From NCBI RefSeq assembly GCF_002797355.1, contig NZ_KZ454939.1:1831828-1895827 (forward strand): DNA of 64,000 nt, read 5' to 3'. This document shows, one piece after another, positions 9,335-19,544 of the stretch. Below the pieces are notes generated by a model. It saw only the letters and a list, made by a program, of their open reading frames with translations. It searched no databases and was not told the DNA's origin. The translations under genes and the position numbers were made by a program. Source of the DNA: Bacillus xiapuensis. Lineage in GTDB: Bacteria > Bacillota > Bacilli > Bacillales > Domibacillaceae. Positions within the stretch are counted from its first letter, which is position 1, and every line of letters starts with the position of its first letter.

Positions 9335-11227
9335 TTACGCTCTTTTCTGTTTTATTGGTTTCATTGCCATAATCTTCCTAACGGCGTCTTCTTCCGTCAA
9401 CCCGATTTCTTCTAAAAGAAGATCCACGCTGCCATGTTCAATGAATCGGTCGGGGATGCCCATGCGTTCAATGACATGGTCGAAGCAGCCGTGCTCTTGA
9501 GCAAATTCCAGAACAGCACTGCCAAATCCGCCTTTAAGAACCGCTTCTTCTATCGTTAAAATCGGCATGCCCGACTGTAAAATTGAAAGCAGCATATCAT
9601 AGTCCATTGGCTTGATAAAACGGGCGTTGACAACTTTAACAGAAACCCCTTGCTTTTCGGCCGTTTTTGCGGCTTTTAGAGCGAGCGGAATCATCGTGCC
9701 AAACGTGAGAATCGCTGCGTCGCGCCCTTCCTTCAGCACTTCCCATGAACCGATGGGAATCTGCTGCAGCTCTTTATCCAGCGGTACGCCAAGACCGTTT
9801 CCGCGTGGAAAACGCATCGCAATCGGCCCTTCATCATATTGAAAAGCCGTGTATACCATATGCTGTCCTTCGTTTTCATCTTTTGGCATCATCAGCACCA
9901 TGTTCGGCAAATGGCGCATAAAAGCAATGTCAAACACGCCTTGATGCGTCTCACCATCCGCCCCCACTAGCCCGGCTCGGTCAATCCCTATAAATACATT
10001 TAAATTTGGCCGGCAAATGTCGTGGACGACTTGATCATATGCTCTCTGCAAAAATGTTGAATAGATCGCCAAAAACGGCTTCATCCCTTGCGTAGCTAGT
10101 CCTGCTGCCACAGTCGCCGCATGCTGCTCAGCAATTCCTACATCAAACATGCGGTCAGGGAATTCTTCGGCAAAGCCCAGCAATTTCGATCCGACGGGCA
10201 TTGCTGGAGTAATGGCCACAACCCGCTCATCCGTGCGGGCGATTCTTCTGGCTGTTTCACTGACGAGAGCGCTCCAAGCCGGCGGCTGATTAAGCGTTTT
10301 AATCAGCGTACCCGTTTCCATTTTGTAGGGGCCTGTACCATGCCAGGTTCCTTTTGTATCAAGCTCTGCTGGGCGGTACCCTTTGCCTTTTTTCGTAATC
10401 ACATGAAGGATCACCGGTCCTTCTGTCTTTTTCGCATACTGCAGCTGTTCAAACAAATCTTCAAAATTATGTCCATCAATTGGCCCCAAATACGTAAAGC
10501 CCATCTCTTCAAAAAACATGCCGGACACAAATAAATACTTCAGGCTGTCTTTCAAGCGCTCGGCAGTCTGAGCCATTTTGCCTCCCACAGCAGGGATTTT
10601 CTTCAGCAGGGCTTCCAGTTCATCTTTCACCCAATTATACTTTCCGGCGGTGCGCAGGCGGCCGAGCACATTATGCAGCGCACCGACATTCGGAGCAATC
10701 GACATTTCATTATCATTTAAAATCACAATCATATTCTTTTTTTCATGCCCGATATGATTCAATGCTTCCAGCGCCATTCCTCCAGTGAGAGCTCCATCGC
10801 CAATGACCGGCACGATATACGATTGCTCTTTCTTCAGATCCCTAGCGATCGCCATGCCCATGGCGGCAGAAAGAGAGGTGGAGCTATGACCGGTTTCCCA
10901 GACGTCATGCTCGCTTTCCGCTGTTTTTGGAAACCCGCATAAGCCTTTGTATTGACGAAGTGTGCTAAATTGACCAGCCCGTCCTGTCAATATCTTGTGC
11001 ACATAGGACTGATGACCAACATCCCACAGCAACTTGTCTTTCGGGCTGTTAAAACAGCGATGCAAAGCAATCGTTAACTCGACCACTCCAAGATTTGGTC
11101 CAATATGTCCCCCGGTTTTTGATAAATTCTCGATTAAAAAGCGGCGGATATCCGCGCTTAGCTCATTCAGTTCATCTATTGTCATATCTTTCAAAAAAGA
11201 AGGGTCTTTAATGGATAACAGATCCAA
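9335..11227 (-). CDS. dxs: 1-deoxy-D-xylulose-5-phosphate synthase
   Basis: This thiamine-diphosphate transketolase-like enzyme of 630 residues condenses pyruvate and glyceraldehyde-3-phosphate, the first step of the MEP isoprenoid pathway. The thiamine/metal motif [17 protein letters not shown] and the second-domain GIAEQHA are intact. I chose TTG at 11225-11227 (amino terminus [10 protein letters not shown]) because AAAGCGAGTGATC resembles the full anti-Shine-Dalgarno complement. ispA, the next isoprenoid enzyme, lies upstream but a hairpin terminator separates them. Confidence 0.95.
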   Translation of the reverse strand: MDLLSIKDPSFLKDMTIDELNELSADIRRFLIENLSKTGGHIGPNLGVVELTIALHRCFNSPKDKLLWDVGHQSYVHKILTGRAGQFSTLRQYKGLCGFPKTAESEHDVWETGHSSTSLSAAMGMAIARDLKKEQSYIVPVIGDGALTGGMALEALNHIGHEKKNMIVILNDNEMSIAPNVGALHNVLGRLRTAGKYNWVKDELEALLKKIPAVGGKMAQTAERLKDSLKYLFVSGMFFEEMGFTYLGPIDGHNFEDLFEQLQYAKKTEGPVILHVITKKGKGYRPAELDTKGTWHGTGPYKMETGTLIKTLNQPPAWSALVSETARRIARTDERVVAITPAMPVGSKLLGFAEEFPDRMFDVGIAEQHAATVAAGLATQGMKPFLAIYSTFLQRAYDQVVHDICRPNLNVFIGIDRAGLVGADGETHQGVFDIAFMRHLPNMVLMMPKDENEGQHMVYTAFQYDEGPIAMRFPRGNGLGVPLDKELQQIPIGSWEVLKEGRDAAILTFGTMIPLALKAAKTAEKQGVSVKVVNARFIKPMDYDMLLSILQSGMPILTIEEAVLKGGFGSAVLEFAQEHGCFDHVIERMGIPDRFIEHGSVDLLLEEIGLTEEDAVRKIMAMKPIKQKRA

Positions 11228-11319
11228 TAGGATCACTCGCTTTCATTACTGTGTCTTTTCATCATTATAACTCAACCATTGCCTTTCACCACGGACAGAC
11301 TTTCAAGGGACGCCGTTTG

Positions 11320-11355
11320 AAAAAATAGCCGCTAACACTAGGGCGTGGTAACGGC
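11320..11355 (-). terminator. Terminator between ispA and dxs
   Basis: On the minus strand GCCGTTACCAC pairs with GTGTTAGCGGC (one G-T pair, one mismatch), followed by TATTTTTT. It would end or attenuate transcription from ispA before dxs. Confidence 0.75.
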
Positions 11356-11422
11356 AGTCTGGTCAGAATAATATGGTCATTATATCACATGTCTGAATTG
11401 ACAACAATTTTAGAGATGATTT

Positions 11423-12307
11423 TTATTGATCTCGGTTCGCAATTAACTCGGCAAGCTCCGCCAAAAGCTGAGTGTTTGTATTCGTCTGTTTAAGCGCGCT
11501 AAGAGCCTTGTCGATATGCTCTTGAAGCATGGCCTTTGTCCGAGGCATGCCGAGCAGATGGGGATAGGTGCTTTTAAGCTTAGCAGAATCGCTGCCGGCC
11601 GGTTTTCCCATTTTTTCTTCGGAGCCTTCGATGTCTAAAATATCGTCTTGAATTTGAAAGGCCAGGCCAATATGGTAGGCATAAGTCTGGAAATGCTTCT
11701 GCTGCTCTTTGGATGCCCCGGCTAAGAGCGCTCCAGCTGCAATGCTAAATGCCAGCAGGCGTCCCGTTTTATTGGTATGGATATATTCAAGCTCTTCCAG
11801 CGTTAATTGCTGGTTCTCTCCTTCCATATCGGCCATTTGTCCTGCTACCATGCCTTCCGGACCTGCAGCTTCAGCAAGAGAAGCGATCAATTGAACCTTT
11901 TGCCTGTCGGTGTAGACTTCAGACTGAGCGATTAATTGAAAAGCATAGGTTAAGAGAGCATCGCCAGCTAAAACGGCAGCGGCTTCTCCATACACTTTAT
12001 GATTAGTCGGCTTTCCCCGCCTTAAATCATCATTATCCATGCTCGGCAAATCATCATGTATTAAAGAATAGGTATGTATCATTTCTAACGCAGCCGCAGC
12101 CTCTAAACCGAGTTGCGGTTTTTTTCCGAAAGATTCTAAAGTAGCCAGCAGCAGCAGCGGCCGCAGTCTTTTCCCCCCGGCCTGAAGAGAGTAATCCATC
12201 GCTTCTTGCAGCCGCGGCGGCGCTTGAATAGATGCAATTCGCCGAGCTAATTCTTTCTCCAGTTGCTGCTTATAGTTATCCATGAAAGCCGCTAAAGTCG
12301 CTCCCAT
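11423..12307 (-). CDS. ispA: Farnesyl diphosphate synthase (polyprenyl synthetase)
   Basis: The 294-residue trans-prenyltransferase condenses isopentenyl and allylic diphosphates to farnesyl diphosphate. Both aspartate-rich motifs are visible: DDLPSMDNDD (near residue 90) and DDILD (near 220), with GGKRLRP before the first. It is tightly packed behind xseB (2-base gap). The order xseA-xseB-ispA is conserved in Bacilli. Confidence 0.95.
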   Translation of the reverse strand: MGATLAAFMDNYKQQLEKELARRIASIQAPPRLQEAMDYSLQAGGKRLRPLLLLATLESFGKKPQLGLEAAAALEMIHTYSLIHDDLPSMDNDDLRRGKPTNHKVYGEAAAVLAGDALLTYAFQLIAQSEVYTDRQKVQLIASLAEAAGPEGMVAGQMADMEGENQQLTLEELEYIHTNKTGRLLAFSIAAGALLAGASKEQQKHFQTYAYHIGLAFQIQDDILDIEGSEEKMGKPAGSDSAKLKSTYPHLLGMPRTKAMLQEHIDKALSALKQTNTNTQLLAELAELIANRDQ

Positions 12308-12309
12308 CC

Positions 12310-12537
12310 TTATTCCTCCTCACCGACAGTGAAATCCTGCTCTCCGTTTTCTGTCATCAGCTTGGCTAGCTGATTTTCCGCATGGGTCAGTTTTTCATGG
12401 CAAAACGCCGAAAGCTTGATGCCTTCTTGGTAATAGCTTAAAGCCTCTTCCAAGGCTACATCTCCCTCTTCCAATTTCGTGACGATGGATTCTAACTTAT
12501 CCATCGCTTCCTCAAAGCTGAGCTCTTTATTCTCCAT
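12310..12537 (-). CDS. xseB: Exodeoxyribonuclease VII small subunit
   Basis: The 75-residue helical protein has the family motif SFEEAMDKLESIVTKLEEGD. It binds along the XseA coiled coil to form the exonuclease that degrades single-stranded DNA to oligonucleotides. Its start overlaps the xseA end by 11 bases, pointing to coupled translation and fixed stoichiometry. Confidence 0.95.
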   Translation of the reverse strand: MENKELSFEEAMDKLESIVTKLEEGDVALEEALSYYQEGIKLSAFCHEKLTHAENQLAKLMTENGEQDFTVGEEE

Positions 12538-13882
12538 TGCTTTTCACCTCAATTGATTGAATTTGACAGTGCAGGCTTCCATCCGTCAGCTGAACGGTCA
12601 GTTTTTCTCCAGCGGCTGCATCGCGGCTTGATTTAATTAATTGATTTCTTTCATTATAAGAAAGGCTATATCCGCGCTCCATCACTTTAAGCGGGCTGAG
12701 AGCATGCAGCACGGAAACCTTCTGCTTGAAGATTTCCTCCTTTGCTGTCAGCACTTGCTTCATTTGTTTCGCCAGCGCGTCATTTAAGCGATTCAGCCCC
12801 TCATAAGCCTCGCTGATTCTTCTTCTGGGATGACTCCGGTTTAATCGTCCTGACAGTTCCTCTATGCTTGAACGCGCCTGCTTCAAATGGATGAGCTGCT
12901 CGCAGGCAAGCTTTTCGTTCAAGCGATCCAGCCGCTCAGCCTGCTGACGATACAGCGCTTGCGGATTACGCATGATATAGGAGCCTTTCAAATTTTGATA
13001 CCGCTTGCGCTCGCGGCGAATCTTCTCTGACATCGCCCGGTTCAGCCTGTTTTTTCGAACAGCTAGCTTTTCAAGCACTTCTTCAAGATGCGGCACGGCA
13101 ATCTCTGCTCCGCCTGTTGGTGTAGGAGCCCGGCGATCCGCTGCAAAATCAGCGATGGTAAAATCCGTTTCATGGCCGACAGCAGAAATCACCGGAATAT
13201 GAGATTGACGGATGGCCATAGCCACCTGTTCTTCATTGAACGCCCAAAGCTCTTCAATCGAGCCTCCTCCGCGGCCGACAATCAGGACTTCAGCTCGCTG
13301 GTCGCGATTGGCTGTGTTGATTGCGGACACGATGGACGGAGCCGCATTCTCCCCCTGCACCAAAGCTGGATAAACAAGAATTTCGGCGATTGGGTAGCGC
13401 CTTTTAATGGTCGTAAGGATATCACGAACTGCGGCACCCGTTGGGGAGGTCACGACCCCGATCGTTTTCGGATAGACCGGAAGCGGGCGTTTTTGGCTCT
13501 CATCAAACAGCCCTTTCTTTTCCAGCTTTTTCTTCAGCTGATCAAAAGCTAAGTATAATTCACCGATGCCGTCCGGCTGCATGGATTTGACATACATTTG
13601 ATACTGTCCGCCTGATTCATACACGGTCACATCCGCTTTAATTAATACTTGCATTCCGTTTTCAGGGCGAAACTTCAGCATGCGGTTTGCGGATGAAAAC
13701 ATCACCGCTAATATTCTCGCTTTGTCATCCTTTAAAGTGAAATACATATGTCCGCTTGAATGACGTTTAAAGTTGGAAATTTCTCCCTTGACGAGCACAT
13801 TGGTTAAATGCGGGTCGGCGTCAAATTTCCGTTTAATATATTTTGTTAAGGCTTTTACTGATAAGTATGGTTGTACTTCCAT
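12527..13882 (-). CDS. xseA: Exodeoxyribonuclease VII large subunit
   Basis: The 451-residue subunit has an N-terminal OB fold (about 8-105, VLVKGEISNFKRHSSGHMYFTLKD), the nuclease core with VVTSPTGAAVRDI, VGRGGGSIEELWAFN and SAVGHETD, and a long basic coiled coil. I chose ATG at 13880-13882, 8 bases after AAGGTGG; an upstream TTG frame lacks a ribosome site. A TTATAAT sequence inside the folD terminator could be a promoter -10. Confidence 0.95.
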   Translation of the reverse strand: MEVQPYLSVKALTKYIKRKFDADPHLTNVLVKGEISNFKRHSSGHMYFTLKDDKARILAVMFSSANRMLKFRPENGMQVLIKADVTVYESGGQYQMYVKSMQPDGIGELYLAFDQLKKKLEKKGLFDESQKRPLPVYPKTIGVVTSPTGAAVRDILTTIKRRYPIAEILVYPALVQGENAAPSIVSAINTANRDQRAEVLIVGRGGGSIEELWAFNEEQVAMAIRQSHIPVISAVGHETDFTIADFAADRRAPTPTGGAEIAVPHLEEVLEKLAVRKNRLNRAMSEKIRRERKRYQNLKGSYIMRNPQALYRQQAERLDRLNEKLACEQLIHLKQARSSIEELSGRLNRSHPRRRISEAYEGLNRLNDALAKQMKQVLTAKEEIFKQKVSVLHALSPLKVMERGYSLSYNERNQLIKSSRDAAAGEKLTVQLTDGSLHCQIQSIEVKSNGE

Positions 13883-13908
13883 ATGAAATTCCACCTTTTT
13901 GGTCAAGC

Positions 13909-13953
13909 TAAAAAAGCTGCCCTCCCATTATAACATGTTTGGAAGACAGCTTT
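13909..13953 (-). terminator. folD terminator
   Basis: On the minus strand AAAGCTG at the left pairs with CAGCTTT, extended by TTCC/GGGA pairing, and is followed by six T. The loop contains TTATAAT, which might double as a -10 box for xseA. Confidence 0.75.
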
Positions 13954-13967
13954 AATATTGAGCACGC

Positions 13968-14834
13968 TTATTTAGAGTTTGCCATGGCTGCTTTTTGTTT
14001 GACAGACTGCACCGTGTTAAATAGCAGCATCGTGATCGTCATCGGGCCAACACCGCCTGGAACGGGTGTAATGGCTCCCGCTACCTGCTTTGCACTTTCA
14101 AAATCGACATCTCCGCAAAGCTTGCCGTTTTCGTCGCGGTTCATTCCCACGTCAATGACTACCGCGCCCGGCTTCAGGTCCTCTGCTTTTAAGAACTTTG
14201 CTTTTCCGACAGCAGCGATCACGATATCAGCTTGTCTCGTAAAGGCTGACAAATCTTTCGTTCTGGAATGGCAAACGGTCACGGTTGCGCTTTCTTTTAG
14301 CGCCAATAACGCTGCCGGTTTACCAACGATATTGCTGCGGCCGATGACCACCGCATGTTTTCCTTCTAAAGAGATGTTTTCCCGCTCAAGCATCTTGATA
14401 ATACCGAATGGTGTGCAGGAATAAAACGCCTCTTTTCCAATGGCCATTTTTCCAACGTTAACCGGATGAAAACCATCCACATCTTTTTCTGGAGAAATCG
14501 CGTCAATGACCTTATCCTCTGAAATATGGGCTGGTAACGGAAGCTGCACGAGAATGCCATGGATATTGTTGTCCTGGTTTAATTCTTCCACTTTAGCCAG
14601 CAGCTCTGCTTCTGATAAATGAGCCGGATAGCGGTAGATCTCGGAGTGGATGCCCACTTCGGCACATGCTTTATCTTTGTTTCTCACATATGTTTGAGAG
14701 GCTGGATCCTCCCCAACTAAAATGACCGCTAAGCCCGGTGTTACACCATTTCTTTTTAGCTCTGCAACATCTTTCTTCAATTCCTGCCGAATGCTTTGCG
14801 CAATTGCTTTCCCGTCAATGATGGTTGCCGCCAT
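13968..14834 (-). CDS. folD: Bifunctional methylene-THF dehydrogenase / methenyl-THF cyclohydrolase
   Basis: The 288-residue FolD interconverts 5,10-methylene-, methenyl- and 10-formyl-tetrahydrofolate using NADP. It shows [13 protein letters not shown] (catalytic lysine region), [11 protein letters not shown] and the nucleotide-binding [11 protein letters not shown], and ends with the usual [11 protein letters not shown] segment. It follows nusB by 19 bases. Together with yqgN and gcv elsewhere in the window it serves one-carbon metabolism. Confidence 0.96.
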   Translation of the reverse strand: MAATIIDGKAIAQSIRQELKKDVAELKRNGVTPGLAVILVGEDPASQTYVRNKDKACAEVGIHSEIYRYPAHLSEAELLAKVEELNQDNNIHGILVQLPLPAHISEDKVIDAISPEKDVDGFHPVNVGKMAIGKEAFYSCTPFGIIKMLERENISLEGKHAVVIGRSNIVGKPAALLALKESATVTVCHSRTKDLSAFTRQADIVIAAVGKAKFLKAEDLKPGAVVIDVGMNRDENGKLCGDVDFESAKQVAGAITPVPGGVGPMTITMLLFNTVQSVKQKAAMANSK

Positions 14835-14853
14835 GTTGTCTCCTCCTCACTTC

Positions 14854-15249
14854 TCATCCATGTAATAAAGAATCATGAATCCGCGATAATACTCCGTTAA
14901 TGAACTTGCCGGAACGCTCATCGCTAAAATGCTTCGCCAATTCCACCGCTTCATTGATCGCTACTTTTGCCGGCACATCATCCAAATATTTCATTTCAAA
15001 AACAGCCAATCTCAAAATATTGCGGTCCACTTTCGCCAAGCGGTCAAAGGACCACTTTTCTAAGTTGGCCTTGATTAGCTCATCAATATCATTCAAATGG
15101 GAAGCGGTGCCCATTACTGCGCTTTGTAGATATTCATCATGCGGGGCTTCCTCCAAAACATTGCTGATGGCTTCCCGCGGATCGGCTCCGCTCATATCCA
15201 TTTGATAGAGGGCTTGCAAGCTTTTCTCGCGTGCTGTACGTCTTTTCAT
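14854..15249 (-). CDS. nusB: Transcription antitermination factor NusB
   Basis: The 131-residue all-helical protein binds boxA RNA with NusE/S10 and supports rRNA antitermination. The amino terminus TAREKSLQALYQMD and the late motif PAKVAINEAVELAKHFSDE are characteristic. It is the first gene of the nusB-folD-xse-ispA series. The 343-base region upstream holds the yqhY terminator and a possible repeat copy, plus AT-rich promoter-like sequence, but no gene. Confidence 0.95.
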   Translation of the reverse strand: MKRRTAREKSLQALYQMDMSGADPREAISNVLEEAPHDEYLQSAVMGTASHLNDIDELIKANLEKWSFDRLAKVDRNILRLAVFEMKYLDDVPAKVAINEAVELAKHFSDERSGKFINGVLSRIHDSLLHG

Positions 15250-15398
15250 TTATTAAAACTCCTTTTGCTTTTTCTGCATTATAAAAAGATAATAGCACAA
15301 AATGAAAAGAATACACATGTTCTTCTAAAAAAGAACCGCTTTTATTCCACTTTGAAATCAGGACTTTACACAATAAAGAGTTTCTTTTATCCTCTTCG

Positions 15399-15437
15399 TT
15401 CCCCGTTTCATTTTGAAGGGGAGGGCTTGCCGCACCG
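15399..15437 (+). repeat. Possible copy A of a dispersed intergenic repeat (weak)
   Basis: This copy carries TTCCCCGTTTCATTTTGAAG followed by a GGGAGGGCTTGCCGCA stretch. It resembles the better copies at 18151-18262 and 46529-46620 (pattern TCCCC..CTCCAT..TTGA..GGGAG.CTTGCGGCA). The similarity is short and I aligned it by eye. Confidence 0.3.
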
Positions 15438-15448
15438 TGTATACATGC

Positions 15449-15506
15449 AAAAAAGACTGACCCCGCTATAGCAAGCGCGATATCCCTTGCCTTGGGTCAG
15501 CCTTTT
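15449..15506 (-). terminator. yqhY-accBC transcript terminator
   Basis: On the minus strand GGCTGACCC pairs with GGGTCAGTC and is followed by six T. An inner GCAAGG/CTTGC stem fills the loop. It lies 87 bases past the yqhY stop. Confidence 0.8.
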
Positions 15507-15592
15507 CCATTCAAGCCTTGCGAATCTGCGTTCGCATTACCAGCCGGGGGAGAAGACGCGGATAACAGCCATCGCCTGTATCCTGACCCGCC

Positions 15593-16015
15593 TTACTCTT
15601 CCGTCGTCTGATCGCTTTCCGTATGCTTAGTGTCAAATTGAATGCCCACAACATGAATGTTCACTTCATCTGCTTCAAGTGCGGTCATATTTAACAGCGC
15701 TTGACGGATATTATCCTGAACCTTCTGAGCGACAACAGGAATGGAAATACCAAAAGCAACGATGCAATAGACATCGACCTTGATCCCCTCTTCGGTCAGC
15801 TCTACACGCACTCCCTTGCCGTGATTTTTCTTTCCTAGCCGTTCAACTACGCCTGCCGCAAAGCTTCCGCGCATTTTTTCTACGCCCTCTACTTCTGACG
15901 CGGCAATGCCCGCAATGACTTCAATGACTTCCGGAGCAATTTCAATTTTCCCCAGACCATTCACGCCATTGCTCATTTCTAAAACTTGATTTGCTGTTTG
16001 GCTGCTCTCACCCAT
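15593..16015 (-). CDS. yqhY: Asp23/Gls24 family protein YqhY
   Basis: The 140-residue DUF322/Asp23 protein has GKIEIAPEVIEVIAGIAASEVEGVEKM and VYCIVAFGISIPVVAQKVQ, the usual family core. It lies 26 bases after accC. In Bacilli this gene is consistently tied to accBC, and yqhY has been linked genetically to control of acetyl-CoA carboxylase; the mechanism is unclear. AGGAGGTG precedes the start. Confidence 0.9.
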   Translation of the reverse strand: MGESSQTANQVLEMSNGVNGLGKIEIAPEVIEVIAGIAASEVEGVEKMRGSFAAGVVERLGKKNHGKGVRVELTEEGIKVDVYCIVAFGISIPVVAQKVQDNIRQALLNMTALEADEVNIHVVGIQFDTKHTESDQTTEE

Positions 16016-16041
16016 ACATCAGCACCTCCTTGTAATATTTA

Positions 16042-17394
16042 TTATGACTTCATCACTTCGTACATTTCAAGAAACTTTGTGTTAAATTCGCCTTCCACAA
16101 ACTTTTCATGCTCCAGCAATCTTAAATGGAAAGGAATGGTCGTGTGCACACCTTCAATGACAAACTCGCTTAGCGCACGCTTCATCCGCGCGATGGCTTC
16201 TTCCCGCGTTGAACCATAAGCGATCAATTTAGCAATCATGGAATCGTAAAAAGGCGGTATCATATATCCCGGATAAGCCGCTGAATCTACGCGAACCCCA
16301 AAGCCGCCCGGAGGCATATACGCTGTAATTCTCCCCGGAGAAGGCATGAAGTTTTTCTCCGGATTCTCAGCATTAATCCGGCACTCTATCGCCCAGCCGT
16401 TAAATTCAATATCCTTTTGCTGATAAGACAGTTTCTCACCGGAAGCTACACGAATTTGTTCTTTGACAAGATCGACGCCTGTGACTAATTCCGTGACAGG
16501 GTGCTCCACTTGAATGCGCGTATTCATTTCCATGAAATAAAACTGCCGGTTCTGATAATCATAAATAAATTCTACTGTTCCTGCACCTGTGTAATCAACT
16601 GCTTGTGCGGCTTTTACAGCTGCCAGCCCCATCTCTTCTCGAACCTTCGCATCGAGGGCAGGAGACGGTGTTTCTTCCAGCAATTTTTGCATCCGCCGCT
16701 GAATGGTGCAGTCCCGCTCTCCTAAGTGAATCACATTTCCGTGAGTATCTGCAAGCACTTGAATTTCCACGTGGCGAAAGTCTTCGATGAATTTTTCCAA
16801 ATAAACGCCCGGGTTTCCGAAGGCCGTTGCGGCTTCTTGCTGGGTCATATTGATGCCCTTCTCCAATTCTTGACGGTTGCGGGCTACGCGGATGCCTTTT
16901 CCGCCGCCGCCGGCGGTCGCTTTAATAATAACTGGATAGCCGAGGCGTTCTGCAACAGATATTCCTTCTTCAACCGATGGAATAATGCCGTCTGATCCTG
17001 GAACAATCGGCACTCCGGCTTTCTCCATTGTATCGCGCGCCACATCCTTCGTTCCCATTTGAGTAATCGCTTCCGGGGAAGGACCTACGAATACAATGTT
17101 GCACTCCCGGCAAAGCTCGGCAAAATCAGCGTTTTCTGCTAAAAAGCCATATCCTGGATGGATGGCTTGACAATTAGTTAATTTAGCAACACTTACAATA
17201 TTCGTGAAATTCAAGTAACTGTCTTTTGAAGCAGTCGGTCCAATGCAGTAGGCTTCATCTGCCAGTTGAACATGGAGAGCTTCTTTATCTGCTTCGGAAT
17301 AGACAGCCACCGTTTCTATGCCGAGCTCTTTGCAGGCGCGGATGATCCGCACAGCAATTTCCCCGCGGTTGGCAATCAATAATTTGTTAATCAT
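16042..17394 (-). CDS. accC: Acetyl-CoA carboxylase, biotin carboxylase subunit
   Basis: The 450-residue ATP-grasp enzyme carboxylates biotin on AccB with ATP and bicarbonate. [18 protein letters not shown] opens the protein; the glycine-rich loop [26 protein letters not shown] and [11 protein letters not shown] are intact. The ATG lies 12 bases after the accB stop, forming accB-accC-yqhY. The carboxyltransferase genes are not in this window. Confidence 0.96.
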   Translation of the reverse strand: MINKLLIANRGEIAVRIIRACKELGIETVAVYSEADKEALHVQLADEAYCIGPTASKDSYLNFTNIVSVAKLTNCQAIHPGYGFLAENADFAELCRECNIVFVGPSPEAITQMGTKDVARDTMEKAGVPIVPGSDGIIPSVEEGISVAERLGYPVIIKATAGGGGKGIRVARNRQELEKGINMTQQEAATAFGNPGVYLEKFIEDFRHVEIQVLADTHGNVIHLGERDCTIQRRMQKLLEETPSPALDAKVREEMGLAAVKAAQAVDYTGAGTVEFIYDYQNRQFYFMEMNTRIQVEHPVTELVTGVDLVKEQIRVASGEKLSYQQKDIEFNGWAIECRINAENPEKNFMPSPGRITAYMPPGGFGVRVDSAAYPGYMIPPFYDSMIAKLIAYGSTREEAIARMKRALSEFVIEGVHTTIPFHLRLLEHEKFVEGEFNTKFLEMYEVMKS

Positions 17395-17406
17395 TCCGAT
17401 CTCTCC

Positions 17407-17904
17407 TTATTGAGGCTTTACTGAGAATAAAGGCTGACCGTATTCAACTAATTGGCCGTCCTTCACAAGAACCTCTACAATTTCCCCTTCAACTTCCGCT
17501 TCGATTTCATTAAAGAGCTTCATCGCTTCTACAATGCAAACGACTGTACCGCTGGATACTTTAGAGCCCGGTTTGACATAAGCCTCAGCATCCGGAGTCG
17601 GTGACTGATAGAACGTTCCCACCATAGGGGAAGTGATCATATGTAAATGGTCATCGCTTTCATTCGATTTAGGTGCTTCCGGTACCGGAGCTTCTTGCAC
17701 AGTTGGCTTTCCTTCCAGCTTGTCCGCCGTTTTCACCTGCGGCGCTTCTGCCTTCGGTGCCTCTTGAGTGACTGGCGCTACCGAATAGACTGCCCCTTTG
17801 TTCTTTTTCATTTTTACTTTGCTGCCGTCTGATTCAAAAACAAACTCATCGATCTCAGATTGATCAACAAGCTTAATTAATTCTCTGATTTCCTGTATTT
17901 TCAT
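17407..17904 (-). CDS. accB: Acetyl-CoA carboxylase, biotin carboxyl carrier protein
   Basis: The 165-residue BCCP has an amino-terminal helical part, a Pro/Ala/Glu-rich linker (about residues 45-90) and the biotinyl domain with the lysine motif [15 protein letters not shown] at 17902-17904 was chosen because GGGGTG lies six bases upstream; an in-frame GTG further up is part of that ribosome site. First gene of the accBC-yqhY unit. Confidence 0.95.
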   Translation of the reverse strand: MKIQEIRELIKLVDQSEIDEFVFESDGSKVKMKKNKGAVYSVAPVTQEAPKAEAPQVKTADKLEGKPTVQEAPVPEAPKSNESDDHLHMITSPMVGTFYQSPTPDAEAYVKPGSKVSSGTVVCIVEAMKLFNEIEAEVEGEIVEVLVKDGQLVEYGQPLFSVKPQ

Positions 17905-18150
17905 TACTGACACCCCTTGAATGGTTATGACTAGATACTAATATCTTACGATAACACCCAGTGAAAATTCAACTTTAATTATTGTCAAGCACTCTATTCC
18001 TTTATTCTATCCCTTTTCTATCAAAGATGAAATATAAAATAAAAATAAATTTAAAATATTCCTTCAATTAATGTTTTTCCATATATTGTGCGGAATGTTT
18101 GCTGAAATACAGGCTGTCGGAAAGAGGAACAAAAGATAGCACTGCAATGA

Positions 18151-18262
18151 ACTGCTGCATCGTGCAGCCCCGGATCAATCGGGCATCTGCGTATAGCGGC
18201 TTCCCACTCAGGACCTTCAGTTTCCCCCTCCATCCTTAAAGCGGAAGTCTTGCGGCACTTCC
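18151..18262 (+). repeat. Copy B of a dispersed intergenic repeat
   Basis: Two blocks, CTGCATCGTGCAGCCCCGGA (about 18154-18173) and TCCCCCTCCATCCTTAAAGC plus GGAAGTCTTGCGGCA (about 18222-18258), match in order the copy at 46529-46620. This copy has about 27 extra bases between the blocks. It lies in the 416-base gap between the spoIIIA terminator and accB, where I see no gene; AT-rich sequence at 17940-18060 probably holds the accB promoter. Confidence 0.5.
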
Positions 18263-18275
18263 ACTTCCATGCGGA

Positions 18276-18308
18276 ATAAAAAAAGCCCTCTTGCGAAAAG
18301 AAGGCTTG
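18276..18308 (-). terminator. spoIIIA operon terminator
   Basis: On the minus strand AAGCCTTCTT and AAGAGGGCTT pair around TTTCGC, followed by a run of T. It starts 12 bases past the spoIIIAH stop. Confidence 0.85.
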
Positions 18309-18320
18309 AGTGTCACCGCA

Positions 18321-18905
18321 TTATTTCACCGGCTGGAATTCTACAGCGACAGGCTGCTGCTTGCCAAGCTCGTCCTTTGCGAGACGAATGATTTCGTTGG
18401 CCGCTGCCGCTGAATGCTGCTCAGCTGATTTGACTGTAATCCTAATATTGTCACCGTCTGCGCGAACAAGGGCGTCTTTATATCCCTTGGACTTGATTAA
18501 TGTTTCTAAAACACTTTCCTTTGTAGAAAGCTGCGTTAACTGCTCCATTTCTTCATAAGCGGTATTTTTATCCTCTACCGATAATTCTGCTGAAGCGACT
18601 TTTGCGGTCAGCTCTTCTTTCAATTTATTGCGTTCATCCTGCATTTCTAAACGGAGCATATCAAACGCCTCATCTCCAGCTGCTTCGGTCACCACCTCGG
18701 CTTGCTGTCCCCCTGTTTCTGTCCCCTTATCTGGCATAGCCGTCTCAGGCTTATCACCATTTGTTTCCGTCGGTACAGCTTCTTCTTGATTTTTTGTTGC
18801 GACCTGCGGCGAGAGCTGTTCAGGTGAAGTAATGTAATAAACAGAAAGCACCACTACTAAACTGACCATTGTCAGTAACCAGACTGTTTGTTTTTTCAAT
18901 AGCAT
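18321..18905 (-). CDS. spoIIIAH: SpoIIIAH, mother-cell half of the SpoIIIA-SpoIIQ channel
   Basis: The 194-residue protein has one amino-terminal membrane segment (about 8-28), a Glu/Thr-rich linker and a YscJ/FliF-like domain (about 100-190) that in B. subtilis binds SpoIIQ across the intermembrane space. The end ELGKQQPVAVEFQPVK is typical. The ATG directly follows the spoIIIAG stop. Last gene of the operon. Confidence 0.94.
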   Translation of the reverse strand: MLLKKQTVWLLTMVSLVVVLSVYYITSPEQLSPQVATKNQEEAVPTETNGDKPETAMPDKGTETGGQQAEVVTEAAGDEAFDMLRLEMQDERNKLKEELTAKVASAELSVEDKNTAYEEMEQLTQLSTKESVLETLIKSKGYKDALVRADGDNIRITVKSAEQHSAAAANEIIRLAKDELGKQQPVAVEFQPVK

Positions 18906-19544
18906 TTAAGCATCCTCCCTTGGTTTTTTTGGCATAACCGCCACGCGGTGGCTTGGAACATTCAACACCCTTGTAACCGACTCAATGACCCATTTCTTCA
19001 CTTGGATGTTTTCCACTCCTTCAGCTACAACCAGCACGCCGCGAATCTCTGGCCTTTTCATTTCCAGAATGACCGGCACATCTCCATCTGCTTCTTTCAC
19101 CATGACTAAATCTTCTTCTCTTGTTTGGTCCGTAACGACTCTTTCCCCGCCCTTCTGATCCTTCTCTTTTGTTTCTTGGGATTTGACAGCCGTATTTTTT
19201 TCCAAGACTTTCTTTTCGCTAGCTTCTATATTGACTACAACCGTCACATTGCTGACTCCCGCCATTTGCTCAAGCGCAGATTGAAGTTCTTTTTCATAAG
19301 CTGTTTCGAAGTCCTTTGAGGAGGGCTGAAGCGGTTTGTTTTCTTTTGTCCCGCTTGAATCCTGCTGAAGATTAACAGCAGGAATCCCCCCTTGATCCTT
19401 CAAGTCGCTAATGAACATAAAGCCGATGCCTAAGATCGCCACAATCACCAGCCATTTGGCTCTTTGAACCCCTTTCTCTCCACCGTTTTTTTTGGACGGG
19501 AATAAGGATTGCAGCCATTCCATACGGTTTTTGCGGTCACTCAA
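18906..19544 (-). CDS. spoIIIAG: SpoIIIAG, ring-forming stage III sporulation protein
   Basis: The 212-residue single-pass membrane protein (segment about 32-50) has a ring-building motif domain and an acidic/lysine-rich middle part. In B. subtilis it forms a large ring in the engulfment channel. The start is TTG at 19542-19544, overlapping the spoIIIAF stop as TTGA and preceded by GGAGGGGGG. A longer frame to 19601 overlaps spoIIIAF and lacks its own site. The end GVLNVP-SHRVAVMPKKP region is conserved. Confidence 0.92.
   Translation of the reverse strand: MSDRKNRMEWLQSLFPSKKNGGEKGVQRAKWLVIVAILGIGFMFISDLKDQGGIPAVNLQQDSSGTKENKPLQPSSKDFETAYEKELQSALEQMAGVSNVTVVVNIEASEKKVLEKNTAVKSQETKEKDQKGGERVVTDQTREEDLVMVKEADGDVPVILEMKRPEIRGVLVVAEGVENIQVKKWVIESVTRVLNVPSHRVAVMPKKPREDA

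Noticed and set aside
18051-18233. 60-codon minus-strand frame between accB and spoIIIAH
   Set aside because: No ribosome site and no recognisable protein; most of it coincides with repeat copy B.
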